The notes under the pieces are model-generated. The model searched no databases. It saw nothing but the letters and a program-made list of their open reading frames with translations, and was not told where the DNA came from. The translations under genes and the position numbers were made by a program. From Shinella fusca (GTDB taxonomy: Bacteria > Pseudomonadota > Alphaproteobacteria > Rhizobiales > Rhizobiaceae), in contig NZ_JACHIK010000003.1 of the NCBI RefSeq assembly GCF_014203155.1, positions 248,001-312,000 on the forward strand: DNA of 64,000 nt, in the 5' to 3' direction. Below are positions 1 to 9,280 of this stretch, in pieces. Each line of letters begins with the position of its first letter. Position 1 is the stretch's first letter.

Positions 1-1285
1 GCCGACGGTCGAGTTCGGCGGCTTCGGTTTCCGTCAGGCGGAGTTCCAGCCGCACGTTGCCGTCTTCCATGTCCTCGCGGGCGTCGACGACGGAGTGGTC
101 GTAGATCCACGGCAGGAGCTGCAATTGCGTGAGGGGCACGATGACGTCGCGGTCGACCAGCACACCGGAAAGGCGGCGGTTGATCTCGTCGAGCAGCGCA
201 TCGACGCCCTCGCCGGAGATCGCCGAGACCGCCATGACGTTCGGCTGGCTCTCCGCCTTCTGCACCAGCGCCTCGCGCGCTTCCGGCTCCAGCCGGTCGA
301 TCTTGTTCCAGACCTCGAGGATGCGTTCCGCGCCGTCCTTCTCGTCGATGCCGAGATCGGCGAGGATGCGCAGGACGTCCGAGGATTGCGCGCCGTTGTC
401 CGGGTCGGACATGTCGCGCACATGGAGGATGAGGTCGGCCTCCAGCACCTCTTCCAGCGTTGCGCGGAAGGCGGCGACGAGATGGGTCGGCAGGTCGGAG
501 ATGAAGCCCACCGTGTCGGAGAGGATGACGGTGCGGCCCTGCGGCAGCTTCATGCGGCGCAGCGTCGGGTCGAGCGTGGCGAAGAGCATGTCCTCGGCCA
601 GCACCCCTGCCCCGGTGATGCGGTTGAACAGCGTCGACTTGCCGGCGTTGGTATAGCCGACGAGGGCGACGATGGGGTGCGGCACCTTCTTGCGCTTGGA
701 ACGGTGGAGCTGGCGGGTGCGGCGCACCTGCTCCAGCTCGCGCTCCAGCTTGACGATCTTGTCCTGCAGCAGCCGGCGGTCGGCCTCGATCTGCGTTTCG
801 CCCGGCCCGCCCATGAAGCCTGCACCGCCGCGCTGGCGCTCGAGGTGGGTCCAGCTTCGAACGAGACGGCCGCGCTGGTAGTTGAGATGCGCAAGCTCGA
901 CCTGCAGCGTGCCTTCCTTGGTGGAGGCGCGGCGGCCGAAGATTTCGAGGATGAGGCCCGTGCGGTCGATGACCTTGGCGTTCCATTCCTTCTCGAGATT
1001 GCGCTGCTGCACCGGCGTCAGCGGATGGTCGACGATGACGAGGCCGGCATCGTGCGCATCGAGCGCCGCCTTGATCTCCTCGATCTTGCCGGAGCCGAGC
1101 AATGTGCCGGGCTTCGGCTGGGCGACGGGCACGATGGCGGCGTGGACGACCGTGAGGTCGATGGCATGGGCAAGGCCGACGGCCTCTTCCAGCCGCGCCT
1201 CGTCGGAGCGCGCGGGCACGGCCGACGGATCGGCCTGCTGGGCGCGGGACGCCTTCAGCACCGGCGCGATGACGACGGCGCGCAT
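1..1285 (-). CDS. hflX: GTPase HflX, 3' end cut by window edge
   Basis: Ribosome-associated GTPase of the Obg-HflX superfamily, involved in rescuing or splitting stalled ribosomes. The minus-strand translation shows the N-terminal HflX domain (GSGKIEEIK, DHPLTPVQQRNLEKEW), a glycine-rich linker (GGAGFMGGPGETQIEADRR), the G1 loop GYTNAGKST, G3 DTVGFI and G4 NKID. It reads off the left edge, so the C-terminus is missing. The first ATG in frame is at 1285, but the frame stays open and looks coding for about 20 codons upstream with no ATG, GTG or TTG there, so the true start may be further upstream. It follows hfq on the same strand, the usual hfq-hflX pair. Confidence 0.93.
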   Translation of the reverse strand, partial: MRAVVIAPVLKASRAQQADPSAVPARSDEARLEEAVGLAHAIDLTVVHAAIVPVAQPKPGTLLGSGKIEEIKAALDAHDAGLVIVDHPLTPVQQRNLEKEWNAKVIDRTGLILEIFGRRASTKEGTLQVELAHLNYQRGRLVRSWTHLERQRGGAGFMGGPGETQIEADRRLLQDKIVKLERELEQVRRTRQLHRSKRKKVPHPIVALVGYTNAGKSTLFNRITGAGVLAEDMLFATLDPTLRRMKLPQGRTVILSDTVGFISDLPTHLVAAFRATLEEVLEADLILHVRDMSDPDNGAQSSDVLRILADLGIDEKDGAERILEVWNKIDRLEPEAREALVQKAESQPNVMAVSAISGEGVDALLDEINRRLSGVLVDRDVIVPLTQLQLLPWIYDHSVVDAREDMEDGNVRLELRLTETEAAELDRR

Positions 1286-1362
1286 GTCGTCCCGGGGCTT
1301 TTCTGCGTCCGGGACGATGGAGTCCTTGCGGGGATCGGATTTGCTAATCTTCGTGGGTCCTG

Positions 1363-1605
1363 TCAGGAGCCGCTTTCCTCGGTCTCGAACATCTGCAAGG
1401 GCTGGCCCGGCATGATGGTCGAGATCGCGTGCTTGTAGACGAGCTGCGAGTGACCGTCACGGCGCAGCAGCACGCAGAAATTGTCGAAGGAAGTGACAAC
1501 CCCGGTCAGCTTGACCCCGTTGATGAGAAAGATCGTCAGAGAAATCTTTTGCTTGCGAACGGTATTAAGAAAAAGATCCTGCAGGTTTTGAGAACGTTCC
1601 GCCAT
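1363..1605 (-). CDS. hfq: RNA chaperone Hfq
   Basis: Hexameric Sm-like RNA chaperone that pairs small RNAs with mRNAs. The 80-residue protein begins [10 protein letters not shown] and carries the Sm1 segment ([10 protein letters not shown], about residues 26-35) and the Sm2 YKHAIST motif with the YKH triad at 57-59, followed by a short acidic tail typical of alphaproteobacterial Hfq. Start chosen at the ATG giving the standard N-terminus; a longer open frame upstream is not Hfq-like. It lies between dat and hflX on the same strand. A short hairpin (1627-1643) lies in its leader. Confidence 0.98.
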   Translation of the reverse strand: MAERSQNLQDLFLNTVRKQKISLTIFLINGVKLTGVVTSFDNFCVLLRRDGHSQLVYKHAISTIMPGQPLQMFETEESGS

Positions 1606-1626
1606 CGCGCCGCTTCTTTCTGATTG

Positions 1627-1643
1627 CCGGCCCTTTCGGCCGG
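1627..1643 (-). promoter_or_regulatory. Hairpin in the hfq leader / dat 3' region
   Basis: Perfect 6-bp inverted repeat CCGGCC / GGCCGG with a 5-nt loop, about 20 nt before the hfq ATG. No T-run follows, so it does not look like a classical terminator. It could be a leader structure or a weak end of the dat transcript. Confidence 0.3.
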
Positions 1644-1702
1644 TTGACTGGAATAAATGCCCCCTGGTCCGGCAACATGTTCCCGGACCGCCGATTTTGG
1701 TA

Positions 1703-2566
1703 TCAAATCGCGGTCTTCTCCGCAACGGCGAAAAAGGCCTCGCGGATTTTCTGTGCGGTCATGCCGGGATGGCCGTTGGCGATGGTGTGGCCGTCGATGG
1801 AAACCACCGGCAGGCAGATCGTCGTCGCGCCGGTGACGAAGACTTCCCGCGCCTCCAGCATCTCGGCCACGGAAAAGCGCCGTTCCTCGACCGCAAGGCC
1901 GAGCTTTGCGGCGACGTCCATTAGCGTCGTGCGGGTGATGCCTTTCAGGATATCGTGGCCGGCAGGGCGCGTGACGAGCGTTCCGGCCTTGTCGACGATC
2001 CACAGGTTCGTGGCCCCGCCCTCCGTCACGTTGCCCTCGGCATCGACGAAGATCGCCTCCTGCGCGCCCATCTCCTTCGCCTGCTGGCGGGCCAGCACGT
2101 TCGGCAGCAGGCCAACGGTCTTGATGTCCACCCTGCCCCAGCGGTTGTCGGGAACGGTGACGCCCTTGATGCCGGCGGCATATTTCGCCGCGTTCACCGC
2201 CGGGTCGAGGCTCTTTGCCGTGACGATAAGCGACGGTCGCACATCCGGCGCGGGAAAAACGTGGTCGCGCCGCGCCGTGCCGCGCGTTACCTGGAGATAG
2301 ACCATGCCGTTGACGACGCGATTGCGGCGCAGCACCTCGCGCAGGATTGCGGTGAGCGCGGCGCGCGGCATCGGCGGGCGGATGCGGATTTCGGCCAGCG
2401 AGCGGTCGAGCCGGTCGAGATGGCGCGTCAGGTCGACGATGAAGCCGGCCTGCACCTGGCAGACCTCGTAGACGGCATCGGCGAAGACGAAGCCGCGGTC
2501 CTCGATATGCACCGCCGCATCCGCATGGCGGACGTAGCGGCCGTTGACATAGGCAAAACGCGGCAT
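1703..2566 (-). CDS. dat: D-amino-acid aminotransferase (class IV PLP enzyme)
   Basis: Fold-type IV pyridoxal-phosphate transaminase, 287 residues, best matching D-alanine/D-amino-acid aminotransferases that interconvert D-amino acids and 2-oxo acids. Visible features are the N-terminal [12 protein letters not shown] strand, the phosphate-side [10 protein letters not shown] segment, the Schiff-base lysine at K149 ([11 protein letters not shown]), the [12 protein letters not shown] motif with its cofactor-binding glutamate, and a C-terminal TGATT loop. It begins 8 bp after the trkA stop, so it is probably cotranscribed and translationally coupled. A branched-chain aminotransferase is the main alternative, but that family is longer. 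Confidence 0.85.
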   Translation of the reverse strand: MPRFAYVNGRYVRHADAAVHIEDRGFVFADAVYEVCQVQAGFIVDLTRHLDRLDRSLAEIRIRPPMPRAALTAILREVLRRNRVVNGMVYLQVTRGTARRDHVFPAPDVRPSLIVTAKSLDPAVNAAKYAAGIKGVTVPDNRWGRVDIKTVGLLPNVLARQQAKEMGAQEAIFVDAEGNVTEGGATNLWIVDKAGTLVTRPAGHDILKGITRTTLMDVAAKLGLAVEERRFSVAEMLEAREVFVTGATTICLPVVSIDGHTIANGHPGMTAQKIREAFFAVAEKTAI

Positions 2567-2574
2567 GGAAACCC

Positions 2575-3951
2575 TCAGAAATACTGGATGCTGACGCGGA
2601 AGAGCTGCTCGACATGGCGCACGGCCGCGGCGGCGGCGAAAAGCACGACGCGGTCCTTCGCCTTGATCTTCGTGTCGCCGTCCGGGCGGATCACCGCCTG
2701 GTCGCGATAGATCGCGCCGATGCGGATGCCGGGCGGCAGCTCGATCTCGCGCAGCGGCCGGCCGACGAGCGGCGAGGTCTCCAGCGCCTCGGCCTCGATC
2801 ACCTCGGCCGAACCCTTTTGCACGGCGTAGACCGAGCGGATGCGCCCCTTGCGCACATGCTGGAGGATGCCGGAAATGGTGACTGCGCGCGGGTTGATAT
2901 GCGCGTCTATGCCGAGCGTCTTGGTGAAATCCTGATAGCTCGGATCGTTGATGAGGACGAGGTTCTGCTTGCAGCCGAGGCGCTTGGCCATCACGCTGCC
3001 GAGGATGTTGATCTGGTCGTTGTTGGTCAGCGCCACGATCAGGTCCGCATCCTGGATATCGGCCTGCAGCAGCATCTTCTGGTCGAGCGCCGAGCCGTTG
3101 AGGACGACGGCATTGCGCAGCTTGTCGGCAAGGGCGACGGCGCGCTCGCGGTCGCTCTCAATGATCTTGAGCCGCGTCTTCGGCTGGTAGTCCTCGATGG
3201 CCTTGGCGACGAAATAGCCGATATTGCCGCCGCCGGCGATGACGATGCGGGCGGCCTCCTGCTCCTCGTGGCCGAAGAGCGCGAGCGTGCGGCGCACATG
3301 GCCCTTGTCGCAGACCACATAGGCAAGGTCGCCCGAATGGAGCTGGTCGGAGGAGTTCGGAACGAAGAGCTTGCCTTGCGAGAAGATGCCGGTGACCGTC
3401 GCATTGAGGTCGGGGAAGAGCTCGCTCAGCTGCTTCAGCGGCGTCTCGACGACCGGGCAATCCTCCATGCATTCGATCGCGACCATGACGATGCGGTCGT
3501 CGGCAAAGCGCACCACGTCCGTCGCGCCGGGGAAGGAGATGCGTCGCAGCACCGTCTTGCCCACCTCCACCTCCGGCGAGATGGTGACGTCGATGGGCAG
3601 GTTCTCGCGCGAGAAGAGGTCGGAATATTCCGGTGCCAGATAGCTCTGCGCGCGGATGCGGGCGATCTTGGTCGGCACGTTGAACAGCGAATGGGCCACC
3701 TGGCAGGCGACCATGTTGATCTCGTCGAACAGCGTGACGGCGATGATCATGTCCGCCTCGTCCGCGCCGGCCTTGGCGAGGATTTCCGGATGCGCGCCGT
3801 GGCCGACGATTCCGCTGACGTCCAGCGTCTCGGTGATGCCGGCGATCAGCGAGGGCTGCATATCGATGACCGACACGTCGTTGCCCTCCTCCGAAAGCCG
3901 CTCCGCGATGCCGTAGCCGACGCGTCCGGCGCCGCAGATGATGACCTTCAT
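2575..3951 (-). CDS. trkA: Trk potassium uptake NAD-binding subunit TrkA
   Basis: Peripheral regulatory subunit of the Trk K+ uptake system, 458 residues, the normal two-unit length. Two tandem RCK_N Rossmann domains are visible, with glycine motifs IICGAGRVGYGIAERL at the N-terminus and IAGGGNIGYFVAKAIE near residue 240. Each is followed by an RCK_C segment (SPEVEVGKTVLRRI; ETSPLVGRPLREIEL). It lies between ntrX and dat, the usual rhizobial position. The membrane subunit TrkH is not in the window. Confidence 0.95.
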   Translation of the reverse strand: MKVIICGAGRVGYGIAERLSEEGNDVSVIDMQPSLIAGITETLDVSGIVGHGAHPEILAKAGADEADMIIAVTLFDEINMVACQVAHSLFNVPTKIARIRAQSYLAPEYSDLFSRENLPIDVTISPEVEVGKTVLRRISFPGATDVVRFADDRIVMVAIECMEDCPVVETPLKQLSELFPDLNATVTGIFSQGKLFVPNSSDQLHSGDLAYVVCDKGHVRRTLALFGHEEQEAARIVIAGGGNIGYFVAKAIEDYQPKTRLKIIESDRERAVALADKLRNAVVLNGSALDQKMLLQADIQDADLIVALTNNDQINILGSVMAKRLGCKQNLVLINDPSYQDFTKTLGIDAHINPRAVTISGILQHVRKGRIRSVYAVQKGSAEVIEAEALETSPLVGRPLREIELPPGIRIGAIYRDQAVIRPDGDTKIKAKDRVVLFAAAAAVRHVEQLFRVSIQYF

Positions 3952-3981
3952 CTCACAGAATCCCTCAAGTCCCTGAGGGTC

Positions 3982-5346
3982 TTATACGCCAAGCGACTTC
4001 AGTTTGCGATGGAGCGCGGAGCGTTCCATGCCGACGAACTCGGCGGTGCGGGAAATGTTGCCGCCGAAGCGGTTGATCTGCGCGATGAGGTAGTCGCGCT
4101 CGAACATCTCGCGCGCCTCGCGCAGCGGCAGCGTCATGATGTGCTGGTCGCCCTGCGTGGAAATCTTCGGCAGCATGTCGCCTACTTCCGTCGGCAGCAT
4201 GTCGGCGCTGATCGGCGTATCGGGGCCGTCGCTGCGGGCGAGAATCATCAGGCGCTCGATATTGTTGCGCAACTGGCGGATATTGCCCGGCCAGTCGTGC
4301 GCCTGGAGGACGGCGAGCGCGTCGTCGCCGATCTTGCGCGCGCGGATGCCGGCCTGTTCGCTGACCTGGCGCATGAACATGTCGACGAGGAAGGGAATGT
4401 CCTCGCGCCGCTCGGCAAGCGGCGGCACGCGCACCGGCACCACGGCGAGGCGGTGGTAGAGGTCCTCGCGGAAACCGCCCTCGGCGATCAGGCTTTCGAG
4501 ATTGTAGGCGGTGGAGGAGATGATGCGCACATCCACCTTCACCCGCTTGGAGCCGCCGACGCGCTCGAATTGTTGATCCACGAGCACGCGAAGAATCTTG
4601 TTCTGCGTCTCGCGCGGCATCTCGCCGATCTCGTCGAGATAGAGGATGCCGCCATGGGCCTCCTCCAGCGCGCCGGTCTTGCGCGGCTGGCCGGGCGTGC
4701 CTTCGGTGCCGAAGAGCGCGATCTCCATGCGCTCCGGCGTGATCGCCGCGGCATTGAGCACGACGAACGGGCCGTTCGCCCGGCTCGACTTGCGGTGGAT
4801 CATGCGCGCCACCAGCTCCTTGCCGGAGCCGGAGGGGCCGAGGATCATGATGCGGCTATTGGTCGGCGAGACCTTTTCGATGGTCTGGCGAAGCTGCGAG
4901 ACGGCGACGGAGGTGCCGATCAGTTCGACGGGATCGCCTGAGCGCTTCTTCAGCTCCGTCACCTCGCGGCGGAGCTTGGAATTCTCCAGCGCCCGCTCGG
5001 CGATCAGGATCAGCCGGTCGGCCTTGAAGGGCTTTTCGATGAAGTCGTAGGCGCCGCGGCGGATGGCGGAGACGGCCGTCTCGATATTGCCGTGGCCGGA
5101 GATCATCACCACAGGAAGATCGGGATGGCGGCTCTTGATCTCGTCGAGCAGCGCAAGCCCGTCGAGCTTGCTGCCCTGCATCCAGATATCGAGGAAGACG
5201 AGGCGCGGCACGCGGTCGCTGATGGCGGCGAGCGCGCTATCGCTGTCGAAGGCGGTGCGCGTCTCGTGCCCTTCGTCGGAAAGGATGCCGGAGACGATCT
5301 CGCGGATGTCCTCTTCGTCGTCCACTACGAGAATATCAGACGCCAT
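3982..5346 (-). CDS. ntrX: Nitrogen-regulation response regulator NtrX
   Basis: Response regulator of the NtrY-NtrX system, 454 residues. The receiver domain has the phosphoacceptor at D53 (VFLDIW) and acidic pocket D9/D10. The AAA+ domain has Walker A GPSGSGKE at 170-177 and Walker B GGILYLDEIGEM at about 232-243, and a Fis-type helix-turn-helix ends the protein (NISRTAEFVGMERSALHRKL). The sigma54-contacting GAFTGA loop is absent: FGTEGTPGQPRKTG stands at about 212-225. That fits reports that alphaproteobacterial NtrX can act without sigma54. The gene overlaps the end of ntrY by 11 bp. Confidence 0.96.
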   Translation of the reverse strand: MASDILVVDDEEDIREIVSGILSDEGHETRTAFDSDSALAAISDRVPRLVFLDIWMQGSKLDGLALLDEIKSRHPDLPVVMISGHGNIETAVSAIRRGAYDFIEKPFKADRLILIAERALENSKLRREVTELKKRSGDPVELIGTSVAVSQLRQTIEKVSPTNSRIMILGPSGSGKELVARMIHRKSSRANGPFVVLNAAAITPERMEIALFGTEGTPGQPRKTGALEEAHGGILYLDEIGEMPRETQNKILRVLVDQQFERVGGSKRVKVDVRIISSTAYNLESLIAEGGFREDLYHRLAVVPVRVPPLAERREDIPFLVDMFMRQVSEQAGIRARKIGDDALAVLQAHDWPGNIRQLRNNIERLMILARSDGPDTPISADMLPTEVGDMLPKISTQGDQHIMTLPLREAREMFERDYLIAQINRFGGNISRTAEFVGMERSALHRKLKSLGV

Positions 5347-7642
5347 GGCTCATGTCCTTGCTCTTCTTATTATCCGCATCGGCGGCCACCACCGTTTCCT
5401 CGTAGGGCAGGATCACGCGGATCATCGCCCCGTGGCCGTGGTCGAAATCCGCAGGGGCATCGTGCAGTTCGAGCTGCCCGCCGTGGTCTTCGATGATCTT
5501 CTTGACGATGGCGAGGCCGAGGCCCGTGCCCTTCTCGCGCATGGTCATGTAGGGTTCGAGGATACGGTGCCGGTTCTCGGTCGGCAGGCCCTTGCCGTTG
5601 TCGATGACGTCGACGACGAAGCGGCGGCCCGCATCGTCCGCCCGCGCCCGCACGAGAACCTTGTGCCCTCCCCGCTCCGCATCCGGCGGCAGCGCCTCGA
5701 TCGCTTCCACCGCATTCTTGATGAGGTTGCCGAAGGCCTGGCCGAGCATGCGCGCATCGAAAAGGCCCGTCAGTGGCAGCTCGCCGAAATCCTTGGCGAA
5801 GACGACGTGGTTGTTTCCCATCTCGCGCAGGAAAACGGCATCCTTGAGGATGCTGCGCAGGTCGGAGCGTTCTTTCGTGGGCTTCGGCATGCGCGCGAAG
5901 GCGGAGAACTCGTCGACCATGCGGCCGATATCCTCGACCTGGCGCACGATGGTGTCGGTGCACTGGTCGAAGACGGCGCGGTCCTCCTGGTCGATCTGCT
6001 TGCCGTAGCGGCGGCGGATGCGCTCGGCTGAGAGCTGGATCGGCGTCAGCGGGTTCTTGATCTCGTGCGCGATGCGCCGTGCCACGTCCGCCCAGGCGGT
6101 CGAGCGCTGCGCGATGACGAGGTCGGTGATGTCGTCGATGGTGACGACGTAGGATTCCTTGGCGTCCTTCGCCTCCTCGCGCGTCACCTGCACGTTCAGC
6201 GTGCGCTCCTTGCCGCCGTGCATGATGTTGACCTGCTTGCGGTAGTCGTTGCGGTGACGCACCGATCCTTCTTCCAGCACCGCGGCGATCTCCGGCGCCA
6301 CCTGGCTGAGCGGCTGGCCGAGGAGGTCGGCCGCGTTGCGCCCGAGCAGGATTTCCGCAGAGAGGTTGGCGATGGTCACCCGCCCGTCGCCCTCCACGCC
6401 GATGACGGCCGCCGTCACGCCCGACAGCACCGCCTCGATGAAGCGCCGGCGATAATCGACCTCGTCCTTCGCATCGAGAATCTGGCTCTGCTGGGCGCGG
6501 ATCTCGGCGATCATCTTGTTGAAGGTGCGCGAGAGGTTGCCGACGTCGCCGTCGGCCGTGCGCACGGGCACGCTGACGTCGAGATTGCCGGAGGCGACGC
6601 TGTCGGCGGCGCCGATGAGCTGGCGGATCGGCCGCACGATGCGGTCGGCGACGGCGATGGCCGTCCAGATGGCGGCGAGCAGCACGATCAGCGCGAAGCC
6701 GAGATAGAGGACGCCGAAGGCGATCTGCAGCGGCGTGCGGCCGGCCTCCAGCGCCCGGTACTCCGCCGTGTTCTCCTCCATCAGGCGCATCGAGCGCATG
6801 ACCTCGGGATCGACCGTGCGGATCGTGTAGAGGAAGGCGTCCGGGATGTTCTCCAGCTTGATGATGGCGCCGACGAGGTTCGTGCCGCCGGGGGGGATCA
6901 GCGTCGGCTGGCCGGCAGCCGAGGCTTTCAGCGCATCGGCCGGCACCGGCGGCAGCGGGCTTTCCGTCGGGATGCTCGCCTGCAGGATCGCCGAGCCGTC
7001 GCCGCGCAGCAGGAAGGCGCCGAGCATGCCGCGCCCGCGCGCCTGCCGCGTCATCAGCTCGATGAAGCCGGTGCGGTCGAGGCTGTAGAGCTGGCGGTTG
7101 CGGTCGAGGTCGTTAGCCATGGAGGCCGTCTGGCCCTGGAGGTAGCTGGCATTCTCCAGCACATAGGCCTGCGCGACGTTCAGCGAGGAGCTGACGATGG
7201 ACTGCGTGCGGATGGAGAACCAGCGGTCGAGGCCGACGTCGAGCGTGATGGAAGCGAAGATGGCGACCAGCACCGCCGGCGTGATCGCCACGATGGAGAA
7301 GAGCGCGACGATGCGCACATGGAGCCGCGCGGCGGCGCGCCCGCGCCGGCGGGCCTTCAGCAGCCGCGTGATCTCGCGGCCGATGAGGAACATCAGGCCG
7401 ACGATGAAGATGGCGTTGATCGACGCCGAGGCGATGACGACGTTGGGCTCCGGCTTGATGGGCGTCAGGCCGAGCAGGATGAAGAGCGAGATCGTCGCGG
7501 CGACGAGCGCGCCGCCGGCAAGCAGCAGGCCGGGCAAGGCGAAGGACGCGCGCCGGTCCGAGACCACCATCGCGCCGTCCTCACCCTCCGAAAGCAGGCT
7601 CACGCCTTCCGCCATCTGCCGCATCGCTCCCCGGCCGTGCAT
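5336..7642 (-). CDS. ntrY: Sensor histidine kinase NtrY
   Basis: Membrane sensor kinase partner of NtrX, about 768 residues. Hydrophobic segments near residues 33-57, 68-90 and 107-134 precede a roughly 170-residue periplasmic region. A fourth segment near 305-335 leads into HAMP, a PAS domain, a HisKA domain ([13 protein letters not shown], phosphorylated His) and a HATPase_c domain with N, G1 (DNGKGLP) and G2 (GTGLGLAIV) boxes. The ATG at 7642 is the longest start; ATGs at 7624 and 7615 are also possible. It lies 183 bp downstream of ntrC, so ntrYX probably has its own promoter. Confidence 0.95.
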   Translation of the reverse strand: MHGRGAMRQMAEGVSLLSEGEDGAMVVSDRRASFALPGLLLAGGALVAATISLFILLGLTPIKPEPNVVIASASINAIFIVGLMFLIGREITRLLKARRRGRAAARLHVRIVALFSIVAITPAVLVAIFASITLDVGLDRWFSIRTQSIVSSSLNVAQAYVLENASYLQGQTASMANDLDRNRQLYSLDRTGFIELMTRQARGRGMLGAFLLRGDGSAILQASIPTESPLPPVPADALKASAAGQPTLIPPGGTNLVGAIIKLENIPDAFLYTIRTVDPEVMRSMRLMEENTAEYRALEAGRTPLQIAFGVLYLGFALIVLLAAIWTAIAVADRIVRPIRQLIGAADSVASGNLDVSVPVRTADGDVGNLSRTFNKMIAEIRAQQSQILDAKDEVDYRRRFIEAVLSGVTAAVIGVEGDGRVTIANLSAEILLGRNAADLLGQPLSQVAPEIAAVLEEGSVRHRNDYRKQVNIMHGGKERTLNVQVTREEAKDAKESYVVTIDDITDLVIAQRSTAWADVARRIAHEIKNPLTPIQLSAERIRRRYGKQIDQEDRAVFDQCTDTIVRQVEDIGRMVDEFSAFARMPKPTKERSDLRSILKDAVFLREMGNNHVVFAKDFGELPLTGLFDARMLGQAFGNLIKNAVEAIEALPPDAERGGHKVLVRARADDAGRRFVVDVIDNGKGLPTENRHRILEPYMTMREKGTGLGLAIVKKIIEDHGGQLELHDAPADFDHGHGAMIRVILPYEETVVAADADNKKSKDMSHGV

Positions 7643-7825
7643 CCCCGCAAGGATACCGGCGCCTTATCCGTCTTTTCCGGGATGGCGCCGGCCGTTCACG
7701 GACCGGGCGGCATTCGCACCCCCGCATTCCGGACGGCCGGGCATGCGGACCTATTCGACCGCGAACCCCTCTGTTACCCTCAAGCAACAGAATGTGGCCA
7801 AAATGCAACGCTGACTGCCGCCAAG

Positions 7826-9280
7826 TCAAGCAGAGCGCGAACTTCTGTACACAGATACGCCCAGTTCGCGAATTTTCTTGCGCAGCGTGTTGCGGTTGAG
7901 GCCGAGGAGATCGGCGGCCTTGATCTGGTTGCCGCGCGTTGCCGTCAGCGCTGCGAGGATCAGCGGATACTCCACCTCGGCCAGCACCCGCTCGTAGAGG
8001 CCGGAGGGCGGCAGGCCGTCGCCGAAGCTTGCGAAATACTGGCGCATGTTCTCTTCCACCGCCTGGGAGATGGAGAGCGAGCCGGTGCGCACCGGCGCCT
8101 TGTCGATGGGGCTGTCGGGAATATCGGCGCGCAGCTCCGCCTCGATGATCTCGCGGGTGATGGTATCCTGCGGGTAAAGCGCGGTCAGGCGGCGCACGAC
8201 GTTTTCCAGCTCGCGCACATTGCCGGGCCAGGGATGCGCCTTCATCAGTTCCAGCGCCTCGTGGTCGAAGCGCTTGGCGTCGAGCCCCTCCCTTTCCGCC
8301 TGCTGCACGAAATGGCGCACGAGGTCGGGAATGTCCTCCGCCCGGTCGCGCAGCGGCGGCAGGCGCAGCGGCACCACGTTGAGGCGGTAGTAGAGGTCCT
8401 CGCGGAAGAGGCCCTGGTTGATCGACTGCTTCAGGTCCTTGTTGGTCGCCGCGACGATGCGCACGTCGGTGCGGATGGGCGTGCGCCCGCCGACCGTCGT
8501 ATATTCGCCCTGCTGGAGCACGCGCAGCAGCCGCGTCTGGGCATCCATCGGCATGTCGCCGATCTCGTCGAGGAAGAGCGTGCCGCCCTCGGCCTGCTCG
8601 AACCTGCCGGTCGAGCGGTTCTGCGCGCCGGTGAAGGCGCCTTTCTCGTGGCCGAAAAGTTCCGATTCGATGAGGTCGCGCGGGATGGCCGCCATGTTGA
8701 TGGCCACGAAGGGACCGTTGCGACGCTTGCCGTAGTCGTGCAGCGCGCGGGCGACGAGTTCCTTGCCCGTGCCCGATTCGCCGGTGATCATCAGCGTCAG
8801 GTCCGTCTGCATCAGGCGGGCGAGCACGCGGTAGATCTCCTGCATCGCTGCCGAGCGGCCGACGAGCGGCATGCCGTCCTGCGCGTCGTCTTCCATATGC
8901 GCGGGCTTGCGCTTCGGCTCGGCGAGCGCCCGGCCGATGATGGCGATGAGCTCGGTGAGGTCGAAGGGCTTGGGCAGGTAGTCGTAGGCGCCCTTTTCCG
9001 AGGCCTTGATCGCCGTCATGAAGGTGTTCTGGGCGCTCATGACGAGCACCGGCAGCTCCGGCCGGGCCTTCTTGATGCGCGGCAGGAGGTCGAAGGCGTT
9101 CTCGTCGGGCATGACGAGGTCGGTGACGACGATGTCGCCCTCGCCCGCGGCGATCCAGCGCCACAAGGTCGCTGCATTGGAGGTGATCCGCACGTCGTAT
9201 CCCGCGCGGCTCAAGGCCTGGTTGAGAACCGTGCGGATCGCGGCATCGTCATCGGCAACGAGGACTGTGGCGCCTGTCAT
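7826..9280 (-). CDS. ntrC: Nitrogen regulator NtrC (NR-I)
   Basis: Sigma54-dependent activator of nitrogen-assimilation genes, 484 residues. Receiver domain with phosphoacceptor D54 (VVTDLVMPD), AAA+ domain with Walker A GESGTGKE at 167-174, an intact GAFTGA loop at 214-219 and Walker [13 protein letters not shown], and a C-terminal Fis-type HTH ([20 protein letters not shown]). The ATG at 9280 is preferred over an in-frame TTG one codon earlier because it places the phosphorylated aspartate at the canonical position 54. That ATG overlaps the ntrB stop by one base (TGATG), indicating translational coupling. Confidence 0.98.
   Translation of the reverse strand: MTGATVLVADDDAAIRTVLNQALSRAGYDVRITSNAATLWRWIAAGEGDIVVTDLVMPDENAFDLLPRIKKARPELPVLVMSAQNTFMTAIKASEKGAYDYLPKPFDLTELIAIIGRALAEPKRKPAHMEDDAQDGMPLVGRSAAMQEIYRVLARLMQTDLTLMITGESGTGKELVARALHDYGKRRNGPFVAINMAAIPRDLIESELFGHEKGAFTGAQNRSTGRFEQAEGGTLFLDEIGDMPMDAQTRLLRVLQQGEYTTVGGRTPIRTDVRIVAATNKDLKQSINQGLFREDLYYRLNVVPLRLPPLRDRAEDIPDLVRHFVQQAEREGLDAKRFDHEALELMKAHPWPGNVRELENVVRRLTALYPQDTITREIIEAELRADIPDSPIDKAPVRTGSLSISQAVEENMRQYFASFGDGLPPSGLYERVLAEVEYPLILAALTATRGNQIKAADLLGLNRNTLRKKIRELGVSVYRSSRSA

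Noticed and set aside
2614-4941. 775-codon plus-strand open frame opposite trkA and ntrX
   Set aside because: Same pattern of a GC-rich antisense shadow; no ribosome site and no recognisable motif.
7656-7691. CCGGCGCC / GGCGCCGG inverted repeat after ntrC as a terminator
   Set aside because: Loop of 20 nt and no T-run on either strand; too weak to call.
7643-7825. Sigma54-like element (GG...TTGCTT) before ntrY
   Set aside because: The GG and GC dinucleotides are 12 nt apart rather than the required 10, so it does not fit the -24/-12 pattern.
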